Assembly (NCBI GenBank): GCA_001949185.1
Contig: BDGG01000002.1
Location: forward strand, 7,406,772-7,470,771
Direction: 5' to 3'
Length of the DNA stretch: 64,000 nucleotides
Source: Ramazzottius varieornatus
Lineage: Eukaryota > Tardigrada > Eutardigrada > Parachela > Ramazzottiidae
The notes below the pieces were generated by a model, which did not search any database, was not told where the DNA came from, and saw nothing but the letters and a program-made list of their open reading frames with translations. Positions within the stretch are counted from its first letter, which is position 1; each line of letters opens with the position of its first letter. Of the stretch, positions 44,493-57,029 are shown one piece after another. The position numbers and the translations under genes are program-made.

Positions 44493-47400
44493 ATGTATAC
44501 AATGGCATTTTCTGCCGCCAATGTCTTTCTGCTTCTCTTGATCGCTGGCCTTTCCAAGAGTCTGATGCGCCCTCAAGAAAATGAACTGAGGGAGATGAAA
44601 TGTCTGGATGGACTGTGGTCCTTCAGATATTCGCCGATCAATTTTACGGAAAAAGCACCGGAAGAGGATTGGTCACATCGATCTGTCCAGAACGTGAGTG
44701 GAGCAATGAAATAAACCGCGAACCATCAACAAGTAGAAACTTCTATAAAATAACATACGTTCGCTCCCCGCCTAGTTTTTCCCTTTGTTTTGAAGTTAAA
44801 CGGAACTATCCTGATGCCCGTGCCTTCATCTTACAATGATATCACCCAGGAAAAGAACCTTCGAGATCATGTGGGGTGGGTGTGGTACCAAAGGACATTC
44901 ATCGTACCGCGTTCGTGGAGCCACAACAGGACGCTGGTTCTTCGCTTCGACAGCGTCCACTACTTTGCACGGGTGGTATAGTTCGACTTCCTTCCCTCTT
45001 TTTGCACCTTTTGAGACTGAGCTGCATCGAGCATTCTGTTTCACAGTGGCTCAATGGCAAATTTGTCGTGGAACATGAAGGAGGCCATCTACCATTCGAA
45101 GCCGATGTCACTCTGCTAATGAATTTCTCTTCGCCTAACCTCCTCACGGTCGCCGTCAATAACACCCTTACGCCTTTCACCCTGCCATGCGGACAAATCG
45201 TTCGTCCTGTCGGGCCAATGTAAGAGTTGTGGGGAGAGGGTCTAACACAAATCCGAATAACGAAAAATGTGCGGTCATCGATCAACAGGTATCCTTCCGG
45301 GTACTTCCGACAGGAGCTCATCTTCGACTTCTTTAACTATGCCGGTATCCACCGGAGCGTCTGCCTGCTGTCGCTGCCAGAACCCCATGTGACAGGTCTT
45401 TTACTCCATCCGGAGGTTGTCACAAGGCTAGATGGGCCTGCGGTCGGAAACGTTTGGTACGTCGTTGAGTCCTCGGCGAACAACTCCGGCTTTGCCGCTG
45501 CCAATGTCAGTTGCGCAGTGAAGATTTTTGACAAAGATGGTACCATCGTGTTTGAAAGTGGATCATCGTGTACCGGAACAGCCGACCTAGATAGTCCTCG
45601 TCTCTGGTGGCCCATTGGATCGGAGTCCCAGGAGGTCGGACACATGTACCAATTAGAGGTACGAGTGTGGAGAACTCAGCGGTTGTTCCCAAGAAGCGAG
45701 CTCTCTGAACAGCGAGTGGCGTTTATTTACAGGTCATTCTCCTTGTGGATTCTCATGTTGTGGATATCTACCGTCAGTCCTTCGGGCTTCGTTCGGTGAA
45801 GGTGGAAGCGGATGGACTGTATATCAACGACAAACTGTTTTACTTCTGTGGTTTCGGCAAGCACGAAGACTTCCATGTACGTATCCCACATATACGAGGT
45901 AAAACCAGCGAACTTGTCCACTTTAAGGCCGCGTGGTGGAAGCACCGTCTATTGCCACACTTACCGCAACTATTTCGTGGTATCTGTCCCCAAACGTACG
46001 GTAACTATTACGAAGTGCGGTGTGACCTGACTATTTTTCCGCAGAATTTATCCTGCCATTATACAGTACAAATGCTTCCGCGAGCATCTTTTACTCTTTC
46101 TCAACATGGGAGGTAAAAGGTGAACATCATTGAAAGGCCACGGTAAATCAAGAAGGATATCACTTCCTGCGTGGCTTCTTTGTTGTAGCTTTCGAGGCTT
46201 TCTTTCCGGGAGGCTCTAACACTGGTTCAGGTTCCGGTGCCTTTCGCTTAGGTGCTCTTGATGGTTTGGCGGCTTTAGCAGCAGCTTGGACGGCTTTCTT
46301 TCTGGCGGATTCCGCTTTGATTTCTGCCACCATTTCGTCCGACGTTATCAAAGCACCAGCTTTCAGTCTGAGCATGGTGTTCTTTCCCAGACGTTTCTTC
46401 TTAGGCGCTTCAGCCATCAGTGTCTTCGCCATTGCACCCGCAAGTACCATACCGGTGGTGAGACCCTTGAGAACGTTCTCGACACAGGTTTTTACCTTGC
46501 AAGCCATCGGCGTCAGTAATACCGTACTCTGCGCGCAGCACTTCCACCAGCTTGTCGTGGTTTATCTCTGACTGAACCTGGCGGATTCCGCGTTGAAGGA
46601 CGGACGGATCGGTGTAAGGCTTGACTGTCTTTCGGATCATGTCGGGGTTGAATGGGAAGAGGCCACATTGTGCAAAGCCCGACTTCAGGTTTGTCCCGGC
46701 GTTGAAAGCGAACTCCTGCGGAAACCCGTCCGTTCGAAACCACAACATGACCAGATGGGAAAGCAAGGTATCCTTCGTTCCCTGGAAGACAATCAGGTAT
46801 AATATTTCAAACTTTCAATTCGTAAAAAACATACAAACTGATTCCCTGACATACCGGTCCACCTGTTTTGACGCGCCGATCACGGAGGTACTTGTTCCAT
46901 CTGTATCTAATTCCGCCGAATGCTGCCACGTCAAAAGGCTGAAGGCGTGGAGAAACTGTCGGCAATATCGAACAAGTAGAAGGTTTTTCACATGAGAGAA
47001 GTGGCCGTCCACGAAGATCACGTTCTAGAAAATAAATAAATCAAGAAGGGGATCCCTAATCATAACGGGCATGACGACTGACGTCACAAGCATCTTCATG
47101 TTTCAGAACAATTTTCACAATTGCACCTGAAATGCTCCGACGTCACACAACAATATAAGCGAAACTTGCCAGCACTGCTGCTATCTCGGGAAAAACGACT
47201 TCCTTGATGTAGTTGGCGAAGATCAGCTGATCCATGTATCCGGATTCATTTACAGCATGGTAACACATGTTAAAAGTGTCTTCCAGACGAGACTTGAGGT
47301 GCAACTTGCCCGAGTATAATGCCAGAGGCTTGAGCTGGAGTCCAGCAGCATTCCCACATGGTAGCACCGTGACACACTCCTTTGCGGTTCCGTTGTACTG

Positions 47401-50209
47401 AGACGGAATCTGCTTCATTCCTTTCCTCCCGACCACCCTATCGAACAAGTTGGTAGTATCAAATGCTGTCTCGTCCAAGTTCCAGACTTGCTCCGGTGTA
47501 TTAAGGAATCCTTCATCGTACAGTTTCTGCAGCTTCGAGATGTACTCCTCGCACACTTCCGCTGTCCACTCTCGGTCTTGTTTCCGGTTCGAGGCATGCG
47601 TAATGCGGAGAGAAATTTCGTCGTGACGATCAAGAAAACTTCGAAACGACTGAGCGTTACAGGCAGTGTTCGGAAGACCTGCAATCAAAGAAAGGGATAT
47701 CTAGCTGGCAAGTAATTGTCAAAGGGGATAATTGTAGTGGCCAATCTTACCGAGTTCAACCGCTAGCTGCGAGAAGAGCTGGTAGCAGTGATATCGATTT
47801 AGAGGAATCCTCATATCACAGCATGCTTTCAGTAGCTCCACTAACTCCGTTTCCATTCGCGGGGAAAACTTCGTTTGTCCACCCTGATGTCCCGTGTGAC
47901 GATTCTGGAGGCGATTCCTCAGCGTGCTGCGACTCACACCATATGACTTAGCTGCCGAACGCTGGCTCATTTCCTCCGTTTTCACCGCTTGGATGGCAGC
48001 ATCCATGATCTGTTTGCTAACTTCTGCTGCTGTACAAAGCTTAGACTGAGGCATTTTGTGGTAATCCCTTTCGAAAATAAACGTAGCAAGCTCGAGAAGC
48101 TTGCAAATTTCTTTTATGAAAACTGGCAGTGTTGCATTACCGTACCGCATATTGTTAGCGCGACGGAAATATATCACCCAACTGGTTTCAGCGAAGACAT
48201 GGTGGTGTGCAGCTCATTAACGATCCAGTGACGTACCCTCATAGACCAGAAAACGCGACATGCGCGCCTCTGTCGACTGGCTCAAAATTTTTCCCATAGG
48301 CTTTTTAACATAGCACCAACCCCTCTTCCTGAAAGACCTCATAGGAGGTCTCCTGCATGCTCCTTTGCTTTCGGACTAGTCTGGGTGAAATCGAGACGTT
48401 TTCTTCTATCTAACGACTCAATAAACACGCAACAGCAGTCAGTACTTTCCGAGATCCAAGGCGGGCAAGTTCGCCATGCGATTTTGCATGGACAAGTTCG
48501 CTGGTTTTACCTCGTAGTATATCTTCCTCCTGGCACCACATGCATCTGTTTTCTGTTGTAGGTTTTCGGGCGAGGATTCAACCTACCACTCATGGTAAAA
48601 GACTTCAGCTTGATGGCCTGGACAGGTGCGAATAGTTTTCGAACTTCGCATTATCCATATGCAGAGGAAGTGATGGAGTACGCTGACCAGCATGGAGTCG
48701 TCGTCATTGATGAAAGTCCCGCGGTTGGTTTACAGTAAGAAGATCTTTAATTATACTTGTGCGGACGCTAATTATGTATGGCAGAAAACACGTTATTCTT
48801 CTGTTAGTGAGTTCCCAAATGAGACACTGAAGCATCACCAACGCGTGATGGAAGAACTGGTAGACCGGGATTACCTTCATCCCTCCGTCGTTATGTGGTC
48901 CGTCGCAAACGAACCAAAGTCTACTGACCGCCAAGCGGAGTACTATTTTAGGTAGGTACAGACGAAGCACTTCGGAAGCTGTTCGTCGCAGTAAGGTTCT
49001 TTACTGATGCTGATTACACCACACAGGACAGTTTTCGATCATGTCCGGAAGCTGGATCCAAGTCGACCCGTTACGTACGTGTGTGATACTTCTTATAACT
49101 TTTCCGTTAGGTTTGGATTCTTTGTGTCGAGTGAGCGCAGTTCTTTACGTCGAATATATTGTTCTGTCGGCTACCTTATGGCTGATCCTCGCTTACAGTG
49201 TCCATGTGGCAAACTAAGGTTGTTGGTCTGTGCCAACTCTTACTAAAGTTTGATTCTGTCTCTTATAGGTTTGTTATTGGGGGAAGTAATGCATCTTTAG
49301 ACAGAGCTGTAAGCGAAAATGCCCAGAACCGTCGCACGTGTTCTGCCACTTCCGGGTTGGAGATCTGACTTCCCAACTGTTTCAGGCTCAGTTCGCGGAC
49401 ATTATTTGCCTCAACCACTACTACGGTTGGTACACGGACACCGGTGTGCTGAACTTGGTCAGTCCACAGTTGATGTACGACGTCAAAACATGGCGTGATC
49501 GATTCCAGAAACCCGTGATAATGACGGAATACGGAGCAGATACCATCGCTGGTCTTCACACAGTTCGTAGTTTGAATATTCCCTGCTTCTTATCCCGTCA
49601 CATCTCACTCAGGTACCAATGACGTATTTTGATTCCATCTTTCCAGAGTCCGTCTTTCGTTTTCTCGGAAGAGTATCAAGTGGAGCTAATGGCCGAGTAT
49701 TTCACAGCCTTTGACCAGTTACGGGCTGCTGGTATCTTGGCAGGCGAAATGGTGTGGAACTTTGCAGACTTCATGACAGACCAACGTAGGACTGACGCTT
49801 CTCGATATTTTGTTGGAAATTTATTGCTGTGGTGATGTTTGTTTCGGGATGAAAAACTATATGGAAGCTATGGAAACAATTTCGACCCGACCAGTTTTCC
49901 CGAGTGGCGCACGCTCCTAACCGATATGACTGAAGAGGTGCGCCGCTTTAGGGAACGATCTGGTCGAGTTCGTTTACCGAGCTTCTACTGTATATACAGT
50001 CGCTTCTCTCTTCTCTTCTGTATGTTGTAGAAGTAAACCGAGTATGGGGAAACCGGAAAGGCATCTTCACGAGGGAAAGACAGCCCAAAGCCGGAGCTCA
50101 TGTTGTTCGACAACGATACCACTCTTTGGCCTCGAGAGACTCGCACAACTCTTCAGAGCTGAGAAACCTAGCACCTGAACATCTCTACCAAGTAATCTCT
50201 GTGGTCTGA
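44493..50209 (+). CDS. GUSB: Beta-glucuronidase (lysosomal, GH2)
   Basis: Eleven exons: 44493-44693, 44796-44975, 45047-45219, 45289-45658, 45733-45876, 48562-48734, 48808-48951, 49027-49105, 49386-49562, 49647-49785 and 50031-50209, giving 652 aa (human 651). It removes terminal beta-D-glucuronate from glycosaminoglycans. A signal peptide ([14 protein letters not shown]) is followed by the sugar-binding lobe, the Ig-like lobe and the TIM barrel with [17 protein letters not shown]. The acid/base Glu is in [10 protein letters not shown] and the nucleophile Glu in [20 protein letters not shown] and [14 protein letters not shown] complete the fold. Several NxT/S sequons fit lysosomal glycosylation. 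Intron 5 (45877-48561) is unusually long because a pogo-like transposon sits in it. The donors of exons 8 and 9 are weak (GTTAGG, GTTCGT). The coding frame is intact. Confidence 0.95.
45895..48514 (-). mobile_element. Pogo/Tc1-like DNA transposon in GUSB intron 5, with 26-bp TIRs and TA target duplication
   Basis: The ends are perfect 26-bp inverted repeats, CGAGGTAAAACCAGCGAACT... at 45895-45920 and its complement at 48489-48514. Each is flanked by TA (45893-45894 and 48515-48516), the duplication made by Tc1/mariner/pogo elements. The element is 2620 bp, runs antisense to GUSB and encodes the transposase relic described separately. The element boundaries are precise, and GUSB splice sites lie outside them. 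Confidence 0.9.
46160..48054 (-). pseudogene. Pogo-like transposase, disabled
   Basis: It begins [20 protein letters not shown] with a psq-type HTH ([20 protein letters not shown]). A probable intron (about 47684-47750) follows, then the catalytic region with [14 protein letters not shown] (first acid). A second block has [16 protein letters not shown] (second acid). The third-acid block [16 protein letters not shown] is in another frame, and about nine residues expected between the two blocks are missing. A further 1-base shift occurs near 46500, before a Lys/Ala-rich basic tail ([14 protein letters not shown]...KKPRRK). So the enzyme is probably dead although the termini are intact. Confidence 0.8.
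49862..49986. repeat. Intronic hairpin repeat, copy 12
   Basis: CCAGTTTTCCCGAGTGGCGC and GCGCCGCTTTAGGGAACGAT are the arms, with an outer GGAAGCT/GAGCTTC pairing. It lies in the last GUSB intron (49786-50030). Confidence 0.85.
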
Positions 50210-50242
50210 GTTTTGACCAAATACTGTGCAGGGGACGGTTGG

Positions 50243-50910
50243 TTAGCTTGCTTGTGCGGGTTTGATAAATTCGTCGATCTTGGTCTGCAGAAGTCTTTCT
50301 TGCTCCAGTAGTCTGTTCAGCTCCAGCTTTTTCCTACAGTAGCGCAAGTTGTATGGTTAGAAAAGTCTGGTCTACTTGTCGAACTTCTTACCACACTTAC
50401 GCTTCGTACTCCTGCCTCACATTAGCTATCGCTTTTAGGATTTCTTTTCGGGTTGTGGACTTGCCTTCTTTGACCGTTTGTAAGAGTTGTCGTCCAGCTA
50501 GAACCTGGGAAATATCGTAGAAAATTGGGACCATATCATTATATGGCCAATTCTTTAAAAGGTATTACCAGATCGTTAAGTACTGTACACGTGTACATAC
50601 CCCATCTCTAAGGTTCTCGACGTTGGTTGCGTTTTCACGAACGAGATCAATAATATCACCGGACTGTGAGAGAAAGTTTTTCGTGTCTAAAAACGAAGCT
50701 TCGTGAGTTCGGGCTTGAGGCTGGCTATTTGCGTAACAAGACGAAGCTACAGTCGAGCCCCTTACCTTCGAGATATGCTTGTGAGTTTTCGAGGATCTTG
50801 CTGGAATTCGTAATGACATCAGAGCTGACTATCGCCACTTGAAGATCGTCCCGGATGTGGACGCCGATTCTCCTGGACGAAGACTCATCGTTGTCCAGAA
50901 ACCCATCCAT
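50243..50910 (-). CDS. IFT20: Intraflagellar transport protein 20 homolog
   Basis: Exons 50766-50910, 50601-50686, 50401-50504 and 50243-50333 give 141 aa (human IFT20 is 132). It starts MDGFLDNDESSSRRIG. The N-terminal block GVHIRDDLQVAIVSSDV corresponds to the GLHFDELNxLRVLDPEV region of IFT20. The rest is a coiled coil with IIDLVRENATNVENLRDGV, AGRQLLQTV and an end LLEQERLLQTKIDEFIKP, matching the spacing of IFT20's ...GARNLLKSI... and ...EQNEFIDQFI. IFT20 moves Golgi-derived cargo to cilia as part of IFT-B. Assignment is by pattern and length; other small coiled-coil proteins cannot be fully excluded. Confidence 0.62.
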
Positions 50911-51849
50911 CCACCACGTGAAGGAACCAGGAAGCAACACTTCGCACTAACAAGAAGCCTTTATATGCAGTGATGGTGCAAGTCTCGAAAGTCTAATTAA
51001 CACGGTGGTAATGGTATTCTACGCTGGTGTTCACAGCATGTCGCATTTAATCTTTCACTGGTTTATTCCGTTCCTGGGCACAATTGAGATCGATATCACG
51101 CGAGAAGGTGAACTCTACTTTGTTCGTACTGTACACTGCGGGGGTATACAAGATGTGGAGACAGATGACGCCTACCGCGCCGGCGCGCGGATCGATATTC
51201 ATCGGTATATGTATCGAATCCGAGCTAGCAGCCGTGCACCGACGGAAGTAACATGTACCATGATTATAGCATCGAAAGCAGAAAAGGGAACGAGACACCC
51301 TGTTTCACTTCCACATCACACTACTCGAGACCTAAAATATTTGGGTTTGTCCTATGTTTTCCAAAATTCCGAGTGGATCTGTAAGAAAATACAAATTTTC
51401 CAATGTGACCGACAAATTTTCCAATGTGTTAAGATACCGTTGTCTTACCTTCACCAAACGACGACCAGAAAGCCAGCGTACGCATGACCCTTTCTCAACA
51501 CGGCAGCTTTCAGACTGCGGAACAGCTGGGCGTTAATCTGCTGTCTGTGAGTCTGCGAAGAGACTATCTAGCTCTTCACAATATGTACTTAAGATCAAAC
51601 AAGCGCTATCATGGAGGATCAACAAGCGGACGATCTCGTTAAGTGCCTTTACGGATAGATGAATCGGTCATATCTCTTTGCCTGCTCTGTGGAATATTTA
51701 CGGGTTAATCGCGTATGAGATGAACTTGCATGTGTCAGCGTTAGGCGAAAAGGACCGTGCTCGTGCCAAAGTCAAGAAAAGAACCCTACAGAAGTACACC
51801 GAATGGGCAAAAGGGCAGGTTACAGGTCTAATAGAGGCTATCCATCAGA
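50911..51849. other. Spacer: IFT20 5' flank and HHEX 3' flank
   Basis: A 160-codon plus-strand frame (51005-51487) has no recognisable motif and no splice support. I do not call it a gene. Confidence 0.4.
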
Positions 51850-53275
51850 TCAATTATCGCCATTGAAACCGTCAACGTCAACAACATCACTGTCGTCACT
51901 GCAAAGGGATTCCGAGTCTGAATGGCACATCATTTCCGGCCGCCGTTCATTGCTGGACAAAGTTGCTGAGCTGGCCGCCCGCGCTCTATTCTCACTTGAC
52001 AATCTGCCCTTAACTGACTGCTGTTTTTTGGTGTCTTCAGCCTCTGTTATTGCCGTGGAGGTATTTGAGGAAATGGATGACGAGGCAGAAGATGTTGGCT
52101 TAGCAGCGACGTCTTCCATCGACAGTGGCGGCTCGTCTGTTTGATCATCCGGATCATTTTTGAGACGGCGCCATTTGGCTCTTCTATTCTGAAACCTGCA
52201 ATCAATCACGCGTTATATAGAGCGATAGATGTCGCTCATTTGCAATTTAAATTTTCATCAAGTCAATATAGCGCGGCACTATAGCCTCAATACAAGCGAC
52301 GATGGATATTCAAGACGGTGACGGGTGTCCTTACCAGGTCTTGATCTGACGCTCCGACAGCGTCAAGGTTTTGGCTAATTTCTTCCGTTCGGCCGGAGTT
52401 AGGTACTTTTGAGATTTGAACTTCTTCTCCAGGTCGATGGTTTGGTCGTTGGAAAAGCGAACTTGTCCGCCCTTTCGTTTGTGTATCGGTCGCGAAGAGT
52501 GGAAATAGGGCCCCATACCGTTCATGTGCACATGAGGAAGTGACTTCAAACCTACCAATAACAACCATCGTAATGAGAATAGTTCACCAATTACCGACCT
52601 GGTATTAACGACGCAGTTTCTGATTTCAACCCTTCTTCATTCGAAGATACGGCAGTCATTTTCAACATTGAGCGGTAACTTTGTGAAATGGTTATCGACC
52701 AAGATGTTGTAACGGCCGATATTTGTAACGTCAGTTGTGCTATTCGGTCAACCAGAGCATGCAACTGTAACACGAAGTAATCGATCAGAATCGGTACTAT
52801 CTCAAGCAGAGATCCCAAAATTTCAAAGATATTTCCATCTGCCTGGTCACTTTTGGTGGAAAAAATAACTAATCACCTTTGCTGGTGGCTGAATTATGGC
52901 CACATTGCCATGGCGGGTCTTACCGTAATGAGAAGACGCGGCTGGCTCCATTCGTGCCATGCAACTTTGCATGAAACTGCGGACATCTTGGACGGAAGCT
53001 GCTGGCAGGTATGGAAAAGGAAGGGAAGGAACCGGGAAGAAGTGTGAAGGAAGTGGTGGGTAGAAGCGGTGACCTTCCTGCAGATGGGCCAGGTCCATGT
53101 GCCGTTGGCTTATTCCATACATGCGCGCATCCGACAAGGAAGTTGGCGACACGAAACTGGGCGGCGAATATGTACTGGAAATTTTCGGAGGTGGCGAACC
53201 TTTCTCGGAAGGTTTGCGTAGGAGATTGTCAATGAGGAAGGACGGCGCTTTGCGACATCCTTCGGAAAACGCCAT
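51850..53275 (-). CDS. HHEX: Homeobox transcription factor HHEX
   Basis: Exons 52877-53275, 52335-52543 and 51850-52195 give 317 aa. The homeodomain (KGGQVRFSNDQTIDLEKKF..QKYLTPAERKKLAKTL, then LSERQIKTWFQNRRAKWRRL) is nearly that of vertebrate HHEX. Near the N-terminus SFLIDNLL is an Eh1-like repressor motif, and the N-terminal third is Pro-rich as usual in HHEX. The C-terminus is acidic and Ser-rich (SDSESLCSDDSDVVDVDG). HHEX is a repressor in foregut, endoderm and pharynx development. The intron splits the homeodomain at Trp48 (KTW|FQN). The second exon's acceptor was chosen (AG at 52544-52545) because only it keeps phase. It has the longest gene-free upstream region in the window. Confidence 0.95.
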
Positions 53276-55096
53276 GTTCGGAAAATATCCGGATTAAAAA
53301 TTATCAAAAGTGTCGAAGAATGGCCCAAACAACTTTGGATTAAGCAGAGTTTATATATCAAGAAGTGTCCAGATTCAGTCATGAAAGGAGAGAGATCTTT
53401 TACAGCACAAAGTACATCAAGGGGAAATTTTAAAGATTTCTAAACAATGTAAAGGCTGTAAAAGGGGGCAAATGTTTGAGGAGTGAAGAGCCCGGCTGAA
53501 GGGAGCTCAACAGGTGCCAGAAGAGCGGCCACTTGAGACGATATTATTCATGCTGAAGACTTAGCGGGATCAACCGCAACTGAGAATGATATCACTATAC
53601 AGCGCAGGTATACAGCCTATTATACCTGGCAGCGTATCCTTTGACGAGTCAATTTCATGTAGCGCTACAAGTATAATCATGGCTGTCCATAAGGTGAAGT
53701 TTACTCAGCGAAACGCTATACCTCTCAGAAATGTAATGACTTTTCAATAGAGGAGGAGTGGTAATCCTAATGGAGTATTGTGCCCCTTAATAGTTCGTGC
53801 AGATCATGACAACCACTGGTCATTTGATCAGCGATGATTGTACGTGATCGACGATTGCTTACTCCCCACCTCTCGGCGCCGTACACTTCGTCACCTGGCT
53901 TGCATCCATGTACCTTCGTCGTCGATACACGAAAAACGCACCCGCCTGACGCCTGTACTCCACTTATACCTATACTTCAGGCTACCTGTACGCTCGTACC
54001 GATGAGTGCAACCCAGCGAACCCCGAAGAACGCGTGTACAAAGTCGTCAGCGGTTGCCGCCGGAAGTCTTCCGGGTCCTTCGAAGGTTCCATCTTGAGTT
54101 TCTCGCTGAACACAGTGAATCTAACTGAAGCGTGGAACCACAGGAGCGAGCTATCGATCTTACAAATTTCTCAAACCCATCCGAAGTACTGGAATCATTT
54201 GACTTTTATATTATCGGGCCAGTCTGAGCGCGTCACTCGACCCGGGTTGTGGAGCACAGCACTAGCTGCGCAGTGCGAACGGGGTGAAAGGTCCCGAACT
54301 GTTTTCTTCGGAACTTTCTCTGAGGTTGTCGGTTGGTTTTGACGCGTCTACAGTTTGTCTTGCTCAAAAATTCAGTTGTTTGAGTCAAAGTATAGTTGGG
54401 AGCGGTACAGTATGGACGTATTCGGCAGATGACAATAGTGCGTATATAGTAAGCACTAGAAGCTCATTGGACTAAAAGTTTGATCAAATATTGACTCGGA
54501 GGTCAGAAGCGCGATAGAGGCAAGCTCTACGTGACTGCTGAATGACAAAGCTTCATACCACAAATAAATGTAAGATTTGTGAAGAACATACATATCACTG
54601 AGTGCTCCATATCAAGATTAATTAAGCCCTCCATTTGAGAACTTTTAAGCCGAAACCAGATGCAGATGCATTGTCCGGACATGCATGCAAGTTCCCTCTT
54701 ACGGAATCTCAGGCGGATTGCTCCACCGCTTGACCGTATCAACACTTTAAAATAGCCCCTTTTCAGACCTATTATCTCGCCTGATATCGATGCCGACGGC
54801 TTTGTCATTCAACAGCGAAAGTGACACCGCTTACTAAAGTATATTTTAGAATATAACACCCATTTTGGTGAGAATTGGTGGCAAACTACTGGTTTCATTC
54901 GAGCCTTTCAAAAGCCTATTGCGGCGAATGTTGTAAATAGTGGCTTCACAATTTCACAACGACTTCCTTGTGCACTTAACAGCCAAGCTTTGCCTTTAGT
55001 TTCCTTATTGAGTTCTTTTAAATGCGAAAAAGCTTCTGAGACCTTTTGAGCTTCGTTGCATGATCAAAGGAACTATGGCAATGAAACCTGAAATGG

Positions 55097-55130
55097 ACCA
55101 GATCGTTCTGTCAAGTGACGCACGTCTACA
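55097..55130. repeat. Hairpin repeat, half copy (intergenic)
   Basis: GACCAGATCGTTCTGTCAAG followed by TGACGCACG matches the left arm of the family. No right arm follows. Confidence 0.7.
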
Positions 55131-56389
55131 TTATAATGCCCACCCACGTCCAACATGATCATTTTTTCACCCAGTATTGTTTTGCAGGGATCGATTGGAA
55201 TGAACCGATGCAGAGTGTGATAACCTGTAATCGGCGCACTATATACGAGATATTCAAAGTAGACAATGGTGATTACAGAGTATTAACAACCGATTGCCTC
55301 TTCATTTCATTGTTTATCTTCGCATGCTGATAATCGGCGAAGCTTTTAAACGTGATTACCGACAAGGGTTCGACACCATACCACTGACCGAAGATGGAGG
55401 CAAGCAAATAACAATTGTTGTTCTTTCCCCGAGGATAACGCCGATAAACGCCCAAAAATAATATATCCAAAAACGGGTCTTCGGCAACTGCAAACCACAT
55501 TTCCATGCGAGTAAACTACTCAGGAATGTGGCCAGATATGAAAAGATGACATCAACTTTGCATACATTATTTTACCGCGAAGCGTCTGGCTTCTCCCAAT
55601 AGAACCCCGAAACCATCCACCTAAAAATGTTTAATTTCAATTAATATCAAAAAGCCCGCGAACGTTTTTCTGTTTTTGGTGTAAAAATTCCCACACGAAA
55701 GAAAAAAAGCATTTAATTTTAGTTACTGGGTCGAAATCCAAGGGACCAAGGCACATATACTATACGTAACATGTACGTACTGTCTATGAACCAGGAAGGG
55801 ATCTATGACACGGACGTCTCATCACCTGCTCCTTTTTCGTTTACATGGTCATTTACACACATATGGGCGCCTCTTCCATCAGAGCTACAAATCCTGCTCA
55901 CGGGAGCAGCCATGACACATCTGTTCGTCTGTCAACACGGAAACCCAAGACTTCAAGCAAAGCTTTTATCCTATAGCTTTTGCCGATTTTCGTAACAGAA
56001 AACAAAGTACAGTATATCGTCAGCGAACCGGGAGAACGTTATTCAGGCCGATATCTTGACACGACGGCGGCTTCTTCTATATACTGATATCAGCAAGTCT
56101 GATAGGGTTATACTTCATTTGACCGCAAGCTCTTCATTTCGCCTGTCTTGGGATAAAACAAGGCCGCGCCGCCGTCTTGTCGACTGTGTGTGTATCTACA
56201 GCTTGACCTTACGGGTAACCCAGACAAACACCTTGCGCCCCATTGCATATTCATCGCTCCGATTTTAGACTTTATCCCTGGAGGATACAGTAATGCGTTT
56301 ACCTACAAGGATATAAAGTGGGTTGGGAAGGGAAAAGTCACAGACATGTCGAAGAGATAGCCTTGATGGAGAAGAAGGATTAAGTGATA

Positions 56390-56465
56390 CGAGTGGCGCC
56401 ACAAGTTGAGACGCTTCTTACGCATCAAGTTTGTGTGGCCACTTGGCGCGAGTGATCGATGGCCA
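56390..56465. repeat. Palindromic relative of the hairpin repeat (intergenic)
   Basis: GAGTGGCGCCACAAGTTGAG and CAAGTTTGTGTGGCCACTTG with GGCGCGAGTG form a rearranged palindrome containing the GTGGCGC core. Confidence 0.45.
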
Positions 56466-57029
56466 ATTGACTGTTAATCCTCAGAAGATGAGCTCCACGA
56501 AGGAGGATATACAAACAAGGCAACCCTATCGAAAAAAGCAGCTAGGCTAATCAATATAGGTTGATCAAATTGTGGCAACGTTGACTTATTACCCAGTCAC
56601 ACTGGCTACCGTTCGACGGTCCGTCCATGACAGACAGTCTGAAGATGGTTCCCTCCTCGACGGTAAGTCGCCGCTACAAGCACGTCATTAAGCTACTAAA
56701 CCAACATCATCCAAGGATGATTTATTGCACCGTAAGACCCTATTCATTCAGCCAAATATTTGTTCTACCTCAAGGAAGACGACGTCGTTGTATCTTGTCA
56801 CTGCCATCCAAAGCTAGACAGACTTTCGTACACCTGCATACATCGACCCACGATCACACCACGTTACACGAGTATGCAGGATGCGATCTCATCCGCCAGT
56901 CTTATGCCTTGGTTTCACTGCTGAGCGCATCCAAGAGAACATAAATTTTCAACAGGGCAAAGTAAAATGATCAAACTAGAACCTTTTTGGTACACAGAAA
57001 AACTGAAGAGAAACTATCACAGTGAAAGG

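Larger units (their letters stand above)
53276..57029. other. 3.75-kb gene-poor region upstream of HHEX
   Basis: No exon-like frame with recognisable motifs was found on either strand. It holds a half copy of the hairpin repeat (55097-55130) and a palindromic relative (56390-56465). Since HHEX is a developmental regulator, this is a candidate location for its cis-regulatory elements; that is inference from position. Confidence 0.45.

Noticed and set aside
47143..47688. Treating the transposase frames in GUSB intron 5 as a host gene
   Set aside because: The segment lies exactly between matching 26-bp TIRs with TA duplications and has pogo-type HTH and DDE blocks.
51005..51487. A 160-codon plus-strand open frame near IFT20
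   Set aside because: No motif, no supported start context and no splice partners. Likely a chance frame.
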